Counted from the stretch's first letter, positions 9,891-23,400 are shown. The stretch: DNA of 64,000 nt from Sipunculus nudus (GCA_026874595.1 CM049306.1:23173019-23237018), one strand, 5' to 3'. Notes: generated from the sequence alone by a model not told the origin. Program-made: numbers and translations.

Positions 9891-12244
9891 GAGAGATTGG
9901 ATTGTTGGCAATGTCATGAGAGATTCAAGTTGGGATTGGGTATCATGAACTCTTGCTGTTATGATGCAGTTATTGAAGGAGACTTTTACAAAGGAAACTG
10001 AAAGACAGATTTTGGTGAAAATTCTTCATATGTTAACAATGTTTACTATGATAGGTAAAAGGTGTTTAATACATGTATGCAGGTTCTAGGTGATAACTTT
10101 TGCTTGCATTCAAACAGATGAGTAATTTTCATTTTAATGACAGGCCAGTTTGCAAATTATTCATTCTCCATGTGAAATATGTGGAAACCCATTCAGTTAA
10201 ATTCTAATACTGTCATGTCACAAGTTATCATGTTATTATTATGCATTTTTTTTTTTGCTGCAGATAACTCGAAACTGAAATGTCCATCAAAAATGAAAAT
10301 TTCTTTCTTTTTTTTACTTATAAATGCATATTTGGTAAACAGCTCAAGAGGTAAGCTCAAAGAAATTCACAGCCAGTGTAGTATGTCATATGTCTGGCAC
10401 TATGCAGTTCTGGCCAAAAGTGAATTTTGTATTTTCACGTGCAGTTTCACCATGACATTATGTTCACTGCAGGTCAGTTTTCCAAACTTAATCTGAATTA
10501 TGAATGTGGTTTAGCAGTATCACTGATGGTAAAAAAAGATGCAGCACAGCATGCTGGGAAAAAGAGGATGTAGCAAAGCATGTTGGGAAAAACAAGAGTA
10601 TGCTGGGATAATAAGTTACAGCAAAGCATTCTGGGAATTTCAGCCTGGTAATGAAGCAACTGAAGCTTGCTGAAGGAACTATATAGTGTACATAGAGGCT
10701 ACAGTAAATGTAAAACAGCAGCTCACTGCTTTGGTTGTGAATGGGTAAAGCTCTGTGGTTATTCCGTGTAGATAATTAGAGCTTCAGTGTCGAGGTAATT
10801 TGCAGTATCTATGCATATCAGATAATCAGTCATCCTACCATTCTTAATGCTCCCATATCAGCCACAATCAACCCACAAGCCAAACCCAGGATGAAATATT
10901 CTCTCAAGCATATTTTGTCAGGGCCACCCATTAATTCTTCTGCCAAACCACAAGGCATCTGTGATAAAAAGAAAAAGCACATTAAACTGCCTTTGTGGCC
11001 ACTATAATTGCAATGGACCTTTTCCATCCAACTGGCGCCACCTAGGCACCACCTGGTGAAGACTGACAATGAGTGATAGGGTTATTTACATTAACAGGAA
11101 AGATTCTATTTTTATTCATCTCACATGTTAAAAGAAAAATTCTTTCATCTTTTTCCTGGTTAGGTTTTTGTCAGAGCCTTTGATTTAATTTAATTTTACT
11201 GGACAAAACATGCAATACAAGCTCATTGGATCTGAAAACAGCAAATCATCATTATACTCTGAGCGCATGCTTGTGGTAAAGGTCTTTTAAGACAAATCTC
11301 CTTTGGCATCATGGGTGGGTTTTATTCATATATAGAGATAGCCATATAAATTTAAGTGATCAATGCAAGACCATACACAGTTAGGACCATATACATTACG
11401 GAAGTGTAAGGTGCCATATCTGCCCGATTACCAAAAATAAATGAAAATAAAATCTGCAGTAAATCTACTTTTTATGGCCTTCACACATGAAATGTGTCAT
11501 ATGTTAATAATTAACAGGACTGTTATACCACTGGCTTTGAAGGTTTGGTAGTGTGTGCTTGGTCATGGGGGTTCACCTGTTACAGCACAAGCCATTTCCA
11601 GGCGGATCTTGTTGATTACATGGACTGTATATAGTATGTTCACACCTTCCAGGGCAGCCCGGTGAACTATTGATGGTGGTTTTGGAGGTGTCTACACTCT
11701 TATTATCTGCAATAAAATATTTTCACCAAATAAACTTGGCTCAGTTTGATCTGGTGTTACTAACTGAATGTTGTGGATCGTGGATATGATGATCTTTGGA
11801 AGTCATGTTTGTACACATTCTTAAAACTACGTACCCACTCTAAAATTCAAAACTGGGTTTTGGTTGCGGGAAACTGTTCACTTTATAACTGCCAAACTAA
11901 ACCGGTTTTGGCAAAACTGAAACCATCTCCGGACATGGTTTCAGTTTCACCAAAAATGTCCACTTGATAATCATACTGGCATGTGTGGAGCCTAAGCATC
12001 ACACTTCTGGATCTCTCTAGTTTGAAATATAGGTGGCACCACCTTAAAATATCAAGCTAAAGTTCCTTAAAGAAGTAAACTTTTTCAAACTCGCTCAAAT
12101 CAATCCAGCAAAACTGCATGTACTGCATTCACAGTTTCACAGATATACATTTTGGTAGTACTCCCTGCTTAAAGCAACAGGGTTTCTGCAACCCCAAAAT
12201 TTTAAGTCTTTAAGCAGATTCTCTCCCTTATGAGCGTTATTAAC
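9891..12244. other. Intergenic stretch, unique AT-rich sequence with a cluster of GCATGCTGGGAA-like motifs
   Basis: No gene was recognised. Four related 12-mers occur at 10549-10560, 10578-10589, 10598-10609 and 10626-10637 (GCATGCTGGGAA, GCATGTTGGGAA, GTATGCTGGGAT, GCATTCTGGGAA). They resemble the TTCCCAGCATGC core of ZNF143/Staf sites. A GGCGCCACC-type motif lies at about 11036. Confidence 0.4.
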
Positions 12245-14429
12245 ATTTGACCCATGGGTCATGACGCCCAGCCGACTGACATGTTGACAATATGTCCTTG
12301 AACAGACAACTAATTAAGGTAATGTAGGTGGCATCATTGTTCATGCATATTAGCTTAAGTTCATCAAGACCCATAAGCACAACAAATCTGATGACAAATC
12401 AACCGGCCTTCCATGATGAATCTTGCAATTTATGTGTATTTTGCATTATTTCTAGGGTGCTCAAACATACCCCAAAACACTGAGAATATAGTTCACTGTG
12501 ACCCAATTTCAGGTTTCTGGGGAGAACTTTTGAGGAGCTCTCAGGATGTCAAGATAGAAGATTCTGGGCCCAAAGGTTATGATTTGTGCCCTACTTTGGT
12601 ATAAAATTTTCAATTATTCTGAGGGGTGCTTATATTTATAAGCCCCATAGCTCAGTAAATGTGGGTAACAGAGACCTAAATACACGTTTCCAAGGAGATT
12701 TTCATAGACCTCCATGGACTTTAGGTTAGAAGATTCCAGGTCCAATTTTTATGATTTGTGCCTTGCTTTGGTATCAAAATTTCAATTATGGGGGTGCTTA
12801 TAAGCCCAATAGCTCAGAGAATATGGGTAACAGAGACCTAATTCCAGGTTTCCAAAAAGAATTTTCATGGACCTCTCTGGATGTAAAGTGAGAAGATTCC
12901 AGGTCCAGCGGTTACAATTTGTGCCCTGTTAACAGATGACCACATCTTTTAAGGTCTCATAAATAGAGAAGAAAATCGTAAAAAAAAATTTAAAAAAAAC
13001 AGGTGGCACCACCAGTCTGCAGAAACTGATGAAAAACTCCATGATGAATATCCATGCAAAGAATCATGGTGATCAATGCATTAGTCTGTTCAGATACTTG
13101 AGCTTTTGTATCAAATTTTTCATTATACTGGGGGGTACTTCATAGTCCCATAGCTTGAAGAATATGGGAAACAGAGACCTAATTCCAGGTTTCCAAGGAG
13201 ACTTTTTATGGATCTATCTGGATGTAAAGTTAGAAGATTCCAGGTCCAGTGTTTACGATTTGTGCCCTGTTAACAGATGACGGCATCTTTTAAGGTCTCA
13301 AAATAGAGAAAAACAAGGGATCCATGGGTCACGGTGCTCAGCTGTTATATATGATAAAAAATATGATTTGGGAAAGAGGCACATGCTTGTTTTGTGTGGT
13401 AATAAATATAAGCTTTATTTGGAGTTGTTGCTGTTTAGCTTATGTATGATTTTGATAGTATCTTTGGAGACAGGGAACAAATGGAGTGCTATTGTCACAT
13501 AGAATTTGACTTGGCCATATAACTTATAAGCAGCACATATTATAAAAGAGTTTAACTATTTATTAAAATTTAATAACAAATATTGTGCCAATATAATTTT
13601 TATTAAAAAAAATAAGAAAATCATATGATTTTTTAAAATAAAATATAACTGATATGATTATTGATATAATATTATAGAATATATTCATGAATGCATTCAT
13701 GAATACATTTTGAAAGTATCTGCACTGGTATTCAAATACTTTTATTTTTACCTGAATTCCCATTCTTATGCAATAAAATTTTTTAATGCAGTACATATTA
13801 ATATTCGTATTCAAATACATTTGCAAAGCATTCGCACCATGTCAAGTATTTTTTCAGTTTTAGCCAGAATCCAAAATATACAAAATTCACAAATTTAAAT
13901 ATGGATCATAAGTACCTGGTTTTATGGCTTTTATTTATATTAAAAAAAATAAATGTAATATATTCATTTTGGACTACTTTCACATCAATCTACACACTAG
14001 ACACAGTAGGAATCTAGATTAATATGATCAACTGCATCTTTGTCTATCATTAATTTCCTTCATATGATCCCTAATGATTAGTAATGAAAATATGATTTAT
14101 TTTTTAGCTCAGCTGACTTTCAGTCATGCTGGGCTATAGCGATGGGTCTTTGTCCGTCGTCCTTCCGTCTGTCCGTCCGGCCGGCCGTCCAGCCGGCCGT
14201 CCGTCCGTTAGCAGGGCACAAATCGTAACCGAAGGGGCTAGGGCCATGAACCCTATGCAGTCTTAGAGGTTATAAAAAGATCTCCTTGCAAACCTGAAAT
14301 TAGGTCACTGCGACCTATATTCTCGAAGTTATGGGGTGTGTTTGCACCCCCCAGAAATAACTCTTTGAGACAAAATTTTCATCCCAAACCTTCCATCTTT
14401 CACATACAGCTCACCTACCAACAGGGGAA

Positions 14430-15210
14430 GAACCATAATTTTTTTGAGGTCAAAAGGTCAAAGGTCAAGGTCACAGGAGCCTCTTCTTTGAAAAGCCTGT
14501 GGATGCATTTTAAGCCAACCCTTTCATCCCAATTCTTTGATTTTTCACATATAGCTCACCTACTAAGTTGGAGAAGAATCCTATAGATTTTGAGGTCACA
14601 AGGTCAAAGGTCAGGGTCACAGGATCCACTTCTTTGAAAAGGTTGTGGACACATTTCAAGCTAGACTTTTCATTCCAAACCTTCCAGCACTGATATAGCT
14701 TCTCTGCCAACAGGGGAAAAGACCTGTTGATTTTGAGGTCAAAGGTCAAGTTCACAGCACCCACTTCTTGCGTGGAGTCATTTTCAGGCAAACTTTTCAA
14801 TCTGTACTTTCCATCTGTCATATATGGCTTACCTACCAATAAGTGAAGAAGCCTATTGATGTTGAGGTCAAAAGTCAAAGGTCAAGGTCACAATATTTAA
14901 TTGTTCTAAATGCTTGTGAGCATATTTCAAGTGTAACTGTTCAACCCAAACCTTCAGTCTTTCACATATGCCACATCTATGCATCACTCAGTTTGACTCA
15001 AACTTCATATTTATGGGTCTTTTTGCTTGAATAAATAACTTAATGATTTTGGGGTCAGCTGGTCAGCAGGTTAAAGGTTGCAGGTCAAAGTTATTTACCC
15101 ATTGGTTGCCAAGTAATTACACCAGATTTAAGTGGTTAGTAGTTACCCATCATTTAGAAAGAATCCAGTTGATATATGGGCAAAAGGCCAAGGTCATAGG
15201 TCAGGGATGT
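14430..15210. repeat. Tandem array with AGGTCA direct repeats, unit about 140 bp
   Basis: About five diverged units share TTTTGAGGTCAAAAGGTCAA or a close variant, followed by TTTCACATATAGCTCACCTA-like sequence. AGGTCA hexamers occur in direct repeats with zero to two bases between them. Such half-sites are bound by nuclear receptors. Open frames across the array are a by-product of the repeat length. Confidence 0.65.
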
Positions 15211-15636
15211 TCACAATTACTTATTTTATAGACTATCTCTATTTTTCTTGTATATATAACCATCCCACTCCAGCTGGTACATCTCCCTGTGTGGCTGTAA
15301 TTGTGAGTGACACTGGTGACATATGACTCCCTTTTGTATCAGCCTATTAAGTGATAAGGCTCAGTGATAAGTACCTCGTTACTTCATAACAAAAACACTG
15401 TTGTCAGAATGCTTCAGCCAGGCATAAGACTATGAGAGTATAGTATTAGTGTTTAGCTACTGATTTATAAGATGATGGGAACATTTTGCAGTTTATTTTA
15501 TGGAATCCTAGCAATTAACTTAGTTTCCTAGATATCTGAATATTTTAATATATATCACCACATAATTTGTATTGTTCACATAACGTGAATTCAATACATC
15601 GCGGTGGTAGTGCTCTACCGTATGGGAGCGTTTATA

Positions 15637-15806
15637 AATAACTAAAGTACGGTTAGTTTGTCTTCATCAGTTTGTGCTACAGATCTGTTTCGTGAGAGCA
15701 GCATTCAAGCAGCATACCTGAAGAGTGAGCCGGCTTGAATGCTGCTCTCACGAAACAGATCTGTAGCACAAACTGATGAAGTCAAACTAACCGTACTTTA
15801 GTTATT
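15637..15806. repeat. Large near-perfect inverted repeat, 74-bp arms and 22-bp loop
   Basis: The left arm (15637-15710) starts AATAACTAAAGTACGGTTAG and the right arm (15733-15806) is its reverse complement with a single mismatch (T at 15661). The spacer is 15711-15732. The DNA or RNA could fold into a long hairpin. It lies inside composite element copy 2. Confidence 0.9.
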
Positions 15807-18800
15807 CATATCACCACATATAAAAGCAAGTGTTTGTTCTCATAATAGTTGGATGTGTACCTTGATTTAGGATGGCTTTTTGTTTTATTTCAAGACTCTT
15901 AGTCATGCTTTCTGCATTTCTTTTCTTTCAGGTTTGGCAGTTTACCTACCCTGCTGACCCCATTGAAAAGCAGAGTGATAATAAAAAATATTGGACTTAC
16001 ACTTTTTACAATTGCATATCTATAAATCTGATATGAGGGCCTGGACATGCGTTTTGAATTATTTTGGGCATTCATTACTGGATAATTTGCCCCAAGTTTG
16101 GTCTCTTATTGGAGAATGTGGGATATCAAATGTCATACTTGTCCGAAATCCATTATGTCTGCCAGTTAGCCACCTTAGAAATTCTTTCTTCAGTGCAGTT
16201 TCAGTAATTTTTCTTTAATGTTTGGTCCGATTTAGAGAATGTTTGTTGTCTGATTTCAGACTTGTCAGAAGTCCAATATGGCCACCAGGCAACCATCTTT
16301 TAATTCCTTTTGATCATATTATCTCAAGAACAGTTAAAGTGAATGCAGTTGGATGTACATTTATGTAATCTTGTAAAGGATTGGGTCAAATATTTCTGAA
16401 TAAATATTACCATCATTTATAAAAGTGCAGTACAGTTGGCTTGTATTGAATAAAAATTCATAAAGAAGCACCTGTTTCTCAATAATTCTTGCATGTATTT
16501 CCTTGATTTTTGCTATATATTTTGATCTTATATTTGCCCTTTGTGGTGTTCCTTTTGAGACTGACAGGTTTCAAGCAAGCTGTTGGAATAGTTCCTGATA
16601 GCTTAACAATCATGCATTTTCCTCAGACCATCAATTCACTGTGTTTTAACCAGACATAGGTGATATATATTTCTGTTGTCATAGAAAATTTTCAACAAAT
16701 TGGCAAATTGGTTCTTCAAAATTTGACTGGAAGTTGTGAATCTCAGTCCATGATGTCACAGGTCATGCTTGGCAGCTGAGCGTCATGACCCATGGGTCAC
16801 TTGTTTATCATTAAAATTTCACTGAAAAATACCATTGGTGACTGCATGGTGTTATTTGGAATAACATTGACATCGACATTCTATCCATCCATACAAGATC
16901 CTTACATCATCAGTAACTGCAAGTTAATTTTCTGTTACTCATCAACTAACAAATTCCTTTTCTATTAATTTTTCTTTAATTTGTTATAAAAAACCAATAC
17001 AAAATTATTAATTTATTGTTTATTGTTATGTTGTTATTCAAAACAACTACTAGATGAGTTGGGTTGGACACCTGGATCAACTTTGGCTGGGCATTAGCTG
17101 CCTGGCTGCCCCAGTGTATGCTTCGCTCAAGCATGCATAATCTGATGAAAGGTCAACAAGGTCAACATACAGGTGACTGAAGAGGGGCTTGATTAAGCCT
17201 GGGTCTGACATGGTCTCATATAAACATTGATAAAAAGCTACAATATTTGGCCAATTTCTTTCAGCTTTCTAAACTACAAAGATGAAATCCTTATGTGTGC
17301 ATGATATGAAAATTATATCAACAGTGCTCTCAGGAAACAAACGTGCCATGGTCAAAGTTGGGCAAAATTTAAGAAACTAATTTAATATTTATACTAATAA
17401 CTTATAAAATTTGAAAAATTCAGAACAAATTTTTGGTATTCAATTGAATCTTGATTAAATAATGTTACATCCCTGACAAAAAATCTCTAGCTTCTGCAAT
17501 CCTCTTGTTAAGGGAGTAAATATATTTCTTGATTTTTTAAAAAGTGCATTATGTTTGGGCCCATAACTTAAAACAATTACGCAATACTGACATCATTTCT
17601 GGCATGTGCATAGTGAATGTATAGAAAAATATGTATATTATATATGATTAAAGTCAGATCAGTGGTTTTGATATAAGGCAGTCTTACAGTGTAACAATGG
17701 GTTTTTAATGGAAAAATGAAGTTTTTCATTAATATTTCGAAGGAATTAGGTCCTAGTGATAAAATTCTTGACATGGTAGAGGTTTTGGAGACATCTAACT
17801 GTATGCTAAATTTAAGGAACTTAGGCCAAAATAAAAAAAAGGTATGGTTCTCAGGCACTTTTTTTCAGAAATCAATGCGGGCGGGCGCTTTTTTTATTTT
17901 AAATTTGTTGGTAGGTTTTGATAAAAATGTCAAATGATAGGGGAAAAGCATGAAAATAACAGTTTTATTTTGCTAAATAAGTAAAAGCACTACAAAACAA
18001 AGGAAATTGTATGGATTTGCCTTCTTGAAAGAAGCAGCAGCTCGAAATTGGAAAGTTTTTATTGAAAATCAAAATAAAAATTTTTGATGCGGGGGTTTAA
18101 AATTGATGTGGGCGGTGCCTGAGAACCATACCTTTAATTTTTTTTGGCCTTAGAGCTGAAGCTGGGGAGCTGAGCTCTAGCAAACTGCATAACACTAGCT
18201 TGATGTAAACTTAATGTGTCATGGTGCTTGAAAACTTGAATAAAGTCTAGTTTTTGATCAACTGGTTTCAAATTTTTGGTGTTAACAGACAAAATGCTAA
18301 CAAAAACATGCTGTGAAAATTAAATCCACAGTACTTACAGGAAAAAAACGTGCCATGGTCAAACTTGGGCAAAATTTAAGGTACCAATTTTATTTTTTTT
18401 GCCAATATTTAAAAAAATTTAACAGATTTTGATCTAATTTTTGGTATACAATTAAATTTTGATCAAGTAAAGTTGTATTACTGAAAAAAAGTCCCTACCT
18501 TTAACACTTTTGGTCTTAAGTGACCAAATATCTTTCCTGATTTTTTTACAAAGTCCATTATGTTTGGGCCCATAACTTTTTTAAATTATACAAAACTGAC
18601 TTAATTTCTGGCATGTACATAGAAACTATATAGAGGAATATTTATGGTAAATATGAAGAAAACCAGATGAGTGGTTTTGATATTAGGCAGTCCTGTATGG
18701 CAAAATTCAGATTCGTAGGTCCAATGGTGTCGAAACGTGCCAGTCTTATGGATGGACATCCGGACGGACGGACAGACAGACAGACGGACGACGGACAATG

Positions 18801-19555
18801 GACCGCGACTATAGCTCAGATGACTCATAGTCAGCTGAGCTAAAAGTTGTTAAAAAATCGACAAAAATACAGGTGGCCCCACCAATCTGCAGAAACTGAT
18901 AAAACACTACATGATTAATATCCATGGAAAGAATCATGGAGATCAATGCATTAGTTGTTCAGATACTTGAGCTTTTGTATCAAATTTTTCATTATGCTTG
19001 GGGGAACTTTGTAGCCCCATAGCTCGAAGAATATGGGTAACAGAGACCTAATTCCAGGTTTCCAAGAAGACTTATCATGGACCTCTCTGGATGTAAAGTG
19101 AGAAGATTCCAGGTCAAGCGGTTACAATTTGTGCCCTGTTTACAGATGACGGCATCTTTTGAGGTCCCAGAAATAGAGAAAAAAAACGTAAAAAATCCAA
19201 AAATACAGGTGGCGCCACCAGTCTGCAGAAACTGATGAAACACTCCATGATCAATATCCATGCTAAGAATCATGGTTATCAATGCATTAGTTATTCAGAT
19301 ACTTGAGCTTTTGTATCAAATTTTTCATTATTCTGGGGGGTACTTCGTAGCCCCATAGCTTGAAGAATAAGGGTAAGGAGACCTAATTCCAGGTTTCCAA
19401 GGAGTTTTTTCATGGACCTCTCTGGATGTAAAGTTAGAAGATTCCAGGTCCAGTGGTTACGATTTGTGCCTTGTTAATGGACAGACGGCCGGGTGGCCGG
19501 ACGGCCAAAGAGTGATCGCTTTAGCTCAGATGACTTACAGTCAGCTGAGCTAAAA

Positions 19556-20369
19556 ACTCCACAATAGAAAGAGCCAAATAATATCTTGAACACACATCTG
19601 CAATCTCTCCTCCCAGATAACGACAGGCATATTTCTCCCCCTGAGCTCGGGTTTTAGACTTTTAAACATTAAGTCTTGCTGGTCCAGAATTCCATGTAAA
19701 CAGATCAAAAGGTGGTATAAAAACCATTTTAACCAATCTGTTTTGAAACTTGTATTAGTTATAAGAGTGCAAGATTTGGAGATCAGATGGGACATGATTT
19801 TACACCTGAAACTTTTGCTAGTCAAAACTGAGTGTGTGGCAGTTGAAGATAAAGCCATCCAATGTCTACATAAAATAGTTTTTCCACAAGGACTTCTCAC
19901 TCCTGTCAGTGAAGCTGGTCAAAGGAAAGGAACTTTCAAATATTATGCCACAGACAAGATACCACACACATTAACTGTTTTTTTTTTAAGTACCCAAAGC
20001 ATAGAGATCACTTTATTGTGGAAGGGTCAACTTGAGAAATGTGTAGTAGGGGGGTCCTCTGGTTGAAAATTCTGGCAACTCATCAGTTTTATGTCTCATC
20101 ATTAGACTGGACCCTATCATAGGTTGAAGGAAGGCTACCTTATATAGTGAACTCCTTCAGATATCTACATGCCAGTTCCTGATGACTGGGCGTTTGCATT
20201 TATGAAGCACTATTTAGATAAGATTCCTTGGAACACGCATAATTGGCAATCAAATTATTTAAAGTTTAATGGAATCCCTACTGCAAGGACTCGGTTCATG
20301 ATTAATAAGAGAACTGAGACATGAAATCAACCCCCCACCCCACTTCAATAACTTGCACAGAAGCATGAT
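19556..20369. other. Intergenic stretch, no gene recognised
   Basis: Two overlapping open frames of about 110 codons (19743-20066 + and 19550-19900 -) have no recognisable domain and no supporting splice or start context. I treat them as chance or as remnants of an old repeat. Confidence 0.35.
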
Positions 20370-20390
20370 ACACACACACACACACACACA
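20370..20390. repeat. (CA)n microsatellite; (TG)n on the CLINT1 strand
   Basis: A run of about ten CA units. On the minus strand it is GU-rich RNA lying about 50 bases beyond the AATAAA at 20438-20443, where a downstream cleavage element is expected. Confidence 0.9.
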
Positions 20391-20419
20391 GGTATTCATT
20401 ATGAAATACAAACCTAAGA

Positions 20420-23400
20420 CACTTTTTTGGCAACATTTTTATTGTGGATACAAATTTTATGTATAATTTATATATCACTATTTCAATACAGTTTCATATA
20501 CTGCTTTACACACATGCAACTTACATGTTACACACTTTCAAAATACTATACAAATCACACGGAGGTGGCCGTTATCACCTTGAGTACATATATCACCAGT
20601 GTTAGTTAGGATCTACCTCTAAGCCATCAGGTGCTGCCTCCTACCAGCAATGAAGTCAATTACACATGCATCTTTTACCTTGCAGAAATTTTCATGATAT
20701 ACAACCCGATTAAACCGTACATATTTCATAAGAGTGATGACATAAACTTAAATTTTTACTTTGATACCCTGCGGTCTTTGTTGCCAATCCATAATGATAA
20801 AACTGATAATGCCAAGAACAGATTGCATTTTGGGGTCATTGTATCAAATGGGACAGTTAATAGTTCAGTGGGCTTAAATGGTTTAATAATAAGTGATAAA
20901 ATCAAGAAAGCAAAATACATTTCAGCAAAAATACAGCACTTACACATGAAGATTAGATTTAAAATTATCTTCTAGAATTATTGTCAGCAAAAATAAGTTT
21001 TCAACCTTGGTTATCATTTGTTAGACCTTGTAAAATATTTTAAAGCAGATAATTCAGACTTTACAGCATAAGAACAGATCAGTAGGTACATGACAGAATT
21101 TGGTAATTTTTATTTGGTTGGCTTCCACAGTAAACATTGACCTAAATTCACATGCCCATGAAAAACTACAGGCCATTATCAGATTACCCCCGAAGGAATA
21201 AATGTGTTTCATAAAATGTCCGATGATCAGCTGCAGTAAAAAAATACTAAACAATACACAACAGGTTACACATAGGATGTCACAAGTGTTGCCCTAATGT
21301 TTCACTTTATTAACTTTCTAATGTGTTGTACTGTATTGTTTGAAGTATTACATTACAACGTGAATGTGGTGTTTAGGTTACTGAAATACTCCTTGTAGTG
21401 TAATGTCTGCATTATATTCATGTAATACTTGTGCTGTAATGTTTTGCCTAACATTCATGCACTTGTGTTATATTCTAATTGTGGAGTATGATGATATACT
21501 ACATTACACTGACATTCTAATCTTGCTGTAACGCATTACAAGGACATTCCACATGAACTATAATGTATTACATATAAGACACATCAGTTGCCTTGAAATG
21601 TATTACAGGTGTATATTAAGTTTGTACTGCATTACAATCACATTCTATGTGTATGTGTATGTTTGTCAGTTTAAGAATATGTATACCATCTAAAAACAAG
21701 AGCAGAATACTGAACAAAAATTGAAGGTGACAGTTATACACAGCGAGACTTGTGTAATACAGAAACAGAAAATCCAGTAGATTATAAGTTAACTGGGAAA
21801 GTGTGAAAGTACAAACGAAATACATAAGTGCACATGATGAACTATACCCAGTCAGTTTATCATTATTAGTTTTCCACAAGTACACCAATAAAATGTGGAG
21901 TTAAGGACATTTTTATCTTCTTACAATGACAGCAGCCCATGTAAGCATAGGAAAATATATTCAAACTCCTGTAAATCATTGATGGGCACATCATAAAACC
22001 AGAAAGCTGCATTCCTTCACTGATGATGATTCAGGAATAAAAACAGTCCACATTTTCAGAAATGAGGGAAAAAAAGAGCGTTCCAAAATCTAGGAAGCTA
22101 ATCTCTCTGTTTAGATAACATATATATTTATTTATAACTTTCTCCCAAATATTGGAAAAAGTGTAGAGTATAATCTGAATCAAATGTGCTGAAATACTAT
22201 GCATATCCATACAACTGAAGCTGCAGTTAACTGAAGAAAGCCTTACTTGGCAATTGGTATCCTTGTCATTATAAGAAACTGATATGTCTTGCAATAGGCC
22301 CCTCTGCAATATACTAGAACCAAGATCAGTATCTGTCAGCATTTTATAAATTGTGTGAATATACCCTGTGATTTCTTTAAGAGCTATATGATCATTGATA
22401 AACTATGACATTTACATATCATTTCTGTATAAAAAGAACCAGTTTTCTGATACAAGCAGTACATTTTCAAGCAGAAACGAAAATAGTGAGCAAAGCGGAG
22501 AATTAGCTATCCTGGAGAATTCATTAAATGTGTTTTATTTAAATAAAACACTGCATGCTATATTAAGACAAGTGAACCATAGGCCCAATTCCGCTATTTA
22601 ATATTAACTCTACAGCTTTTTATTATGATTTAAAACTGCATAATGATATTCATGTATCTTTTGCAATATATCAGGTCACAGACCTTAGGAATTTAAATGT
22701 ACAAGTTAGATCATCTTACTTTAACTATAAATAGCAAAACCTAAAAAAATATTGCACACAAATTAAACAGAAAGAAACAACGGTGTGTACCTGCACAAAC
22801 ATAGGAAAAAATCATGAGACCCCAAATAATGATTAATTTGGTCAGCTGCCCATGTCATTATTAATCAATCTGAAGAATATCATACAAAACAGCAAACTAC
22901 CAATCAACCTATATTTCAAATGACATTTTCTAAGAGTCTAGTTTACTATTTTGCAAAGAGATTAGTCAATAAAAGGCAAACTGTTTGACAATTTTCAAAG
23001 TGATTTTGTATTACAGTACATTATGTGTTAATCACAGTATATTAATGCATATAAGTGCCTCAGGTATTCTACAGAATATTTTCTTATTATGAAATAAAAT
23101 GACTTCAGTGACCTAGTATTACACAACAAGTACATATCTGTTGACAAATTTTATGTCATGTTAATTACTGTAATTTGTTTGGCATTTTCAGATGGTTGTG
23201 TAATTTAAATACTTGTTGATGGTCCTGTAATCTGATTGGCTACTGGCCTCCTGCTGAGGCACCTGTCTCTTGATTGGCTAGTGGCTACTTGCTGAGGATC
23301 TGTTAATAGGCTATTAGCCAGAGAATGACTGACAACTTGGAATGATCAGTTAACTGAATGATCATAGTTTATCATCTCCTTGAACTCATGAGACACATGT

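Larger units (their letters stand above)
14101..16804 (+). mobile_element. Composite element copy 2, inserted in element B
   Basis: It has family ends in plus orientation: TTTTTAGCTCAGCTGACTTT at 14101-14120 and the GTCATGACCCATGGGTCACT hairpin end up to 16804. It has a GTCC/GGCC-rich segment at about 14153-14210, an AGGTCA-rich tandem array (14430-15210) and a large hairpin (15637-15806). There is no transposase frame. Confidence 0.65.
13312..18845 (-). mobile_element. Composite element B, inserted in A and itself interrupted by copy 2
   Basis: It has the same family ends in minus orientation: CCATGGGTCACGGTGCTCAG at 13322-13341 and ATAGTCAGCTGAGCTAAAA near 18828-18845, with a GGAC/GACA repeat at about 18758-18795. 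Its body (16985-18700) matches blocks at 38600-40800, including the motif GGGCCCATAACTT. The A-type array is absent from it and continues on both sides, which shows the insertion. Confidence 0.6.
12245..19555 (-). mobile_element. Outer composite element A of a three-level nest (interrupted by B)
   Basis: On the minus strand the 5' end is at 19555 (TTAGCTCAGCTGACTG, after complementing) and the 3' end carries the TGACCCATGGGTCA hairpin at 12248-12261. Its internal tandem array, with units of about 340 bp (consensus pieces CAGTCTGCAGAAACTGATGA and CATAGCTCGAAGAATATGGG), is present at about 12420-13311 and resumes at 18846-19480. The break falls within a unit, between AAAATAGAGAAAAAC and AAAAAATCGACAAAAATACA, where element B was inserted. 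Confidence 0.65.

Noticed and set aside
14338-14878. Frames of 82 and 122 codons
   Set aside because: They run through the AGGTCA tandem array, where stops are spaced by the repeat; no protein similarity is evident.
19550-20066. Overlapping frames of 107 and 116 codons on opposite strands
   Set aside because: No recognisable domain, no splice context, and they lie directly next to a mobile element.
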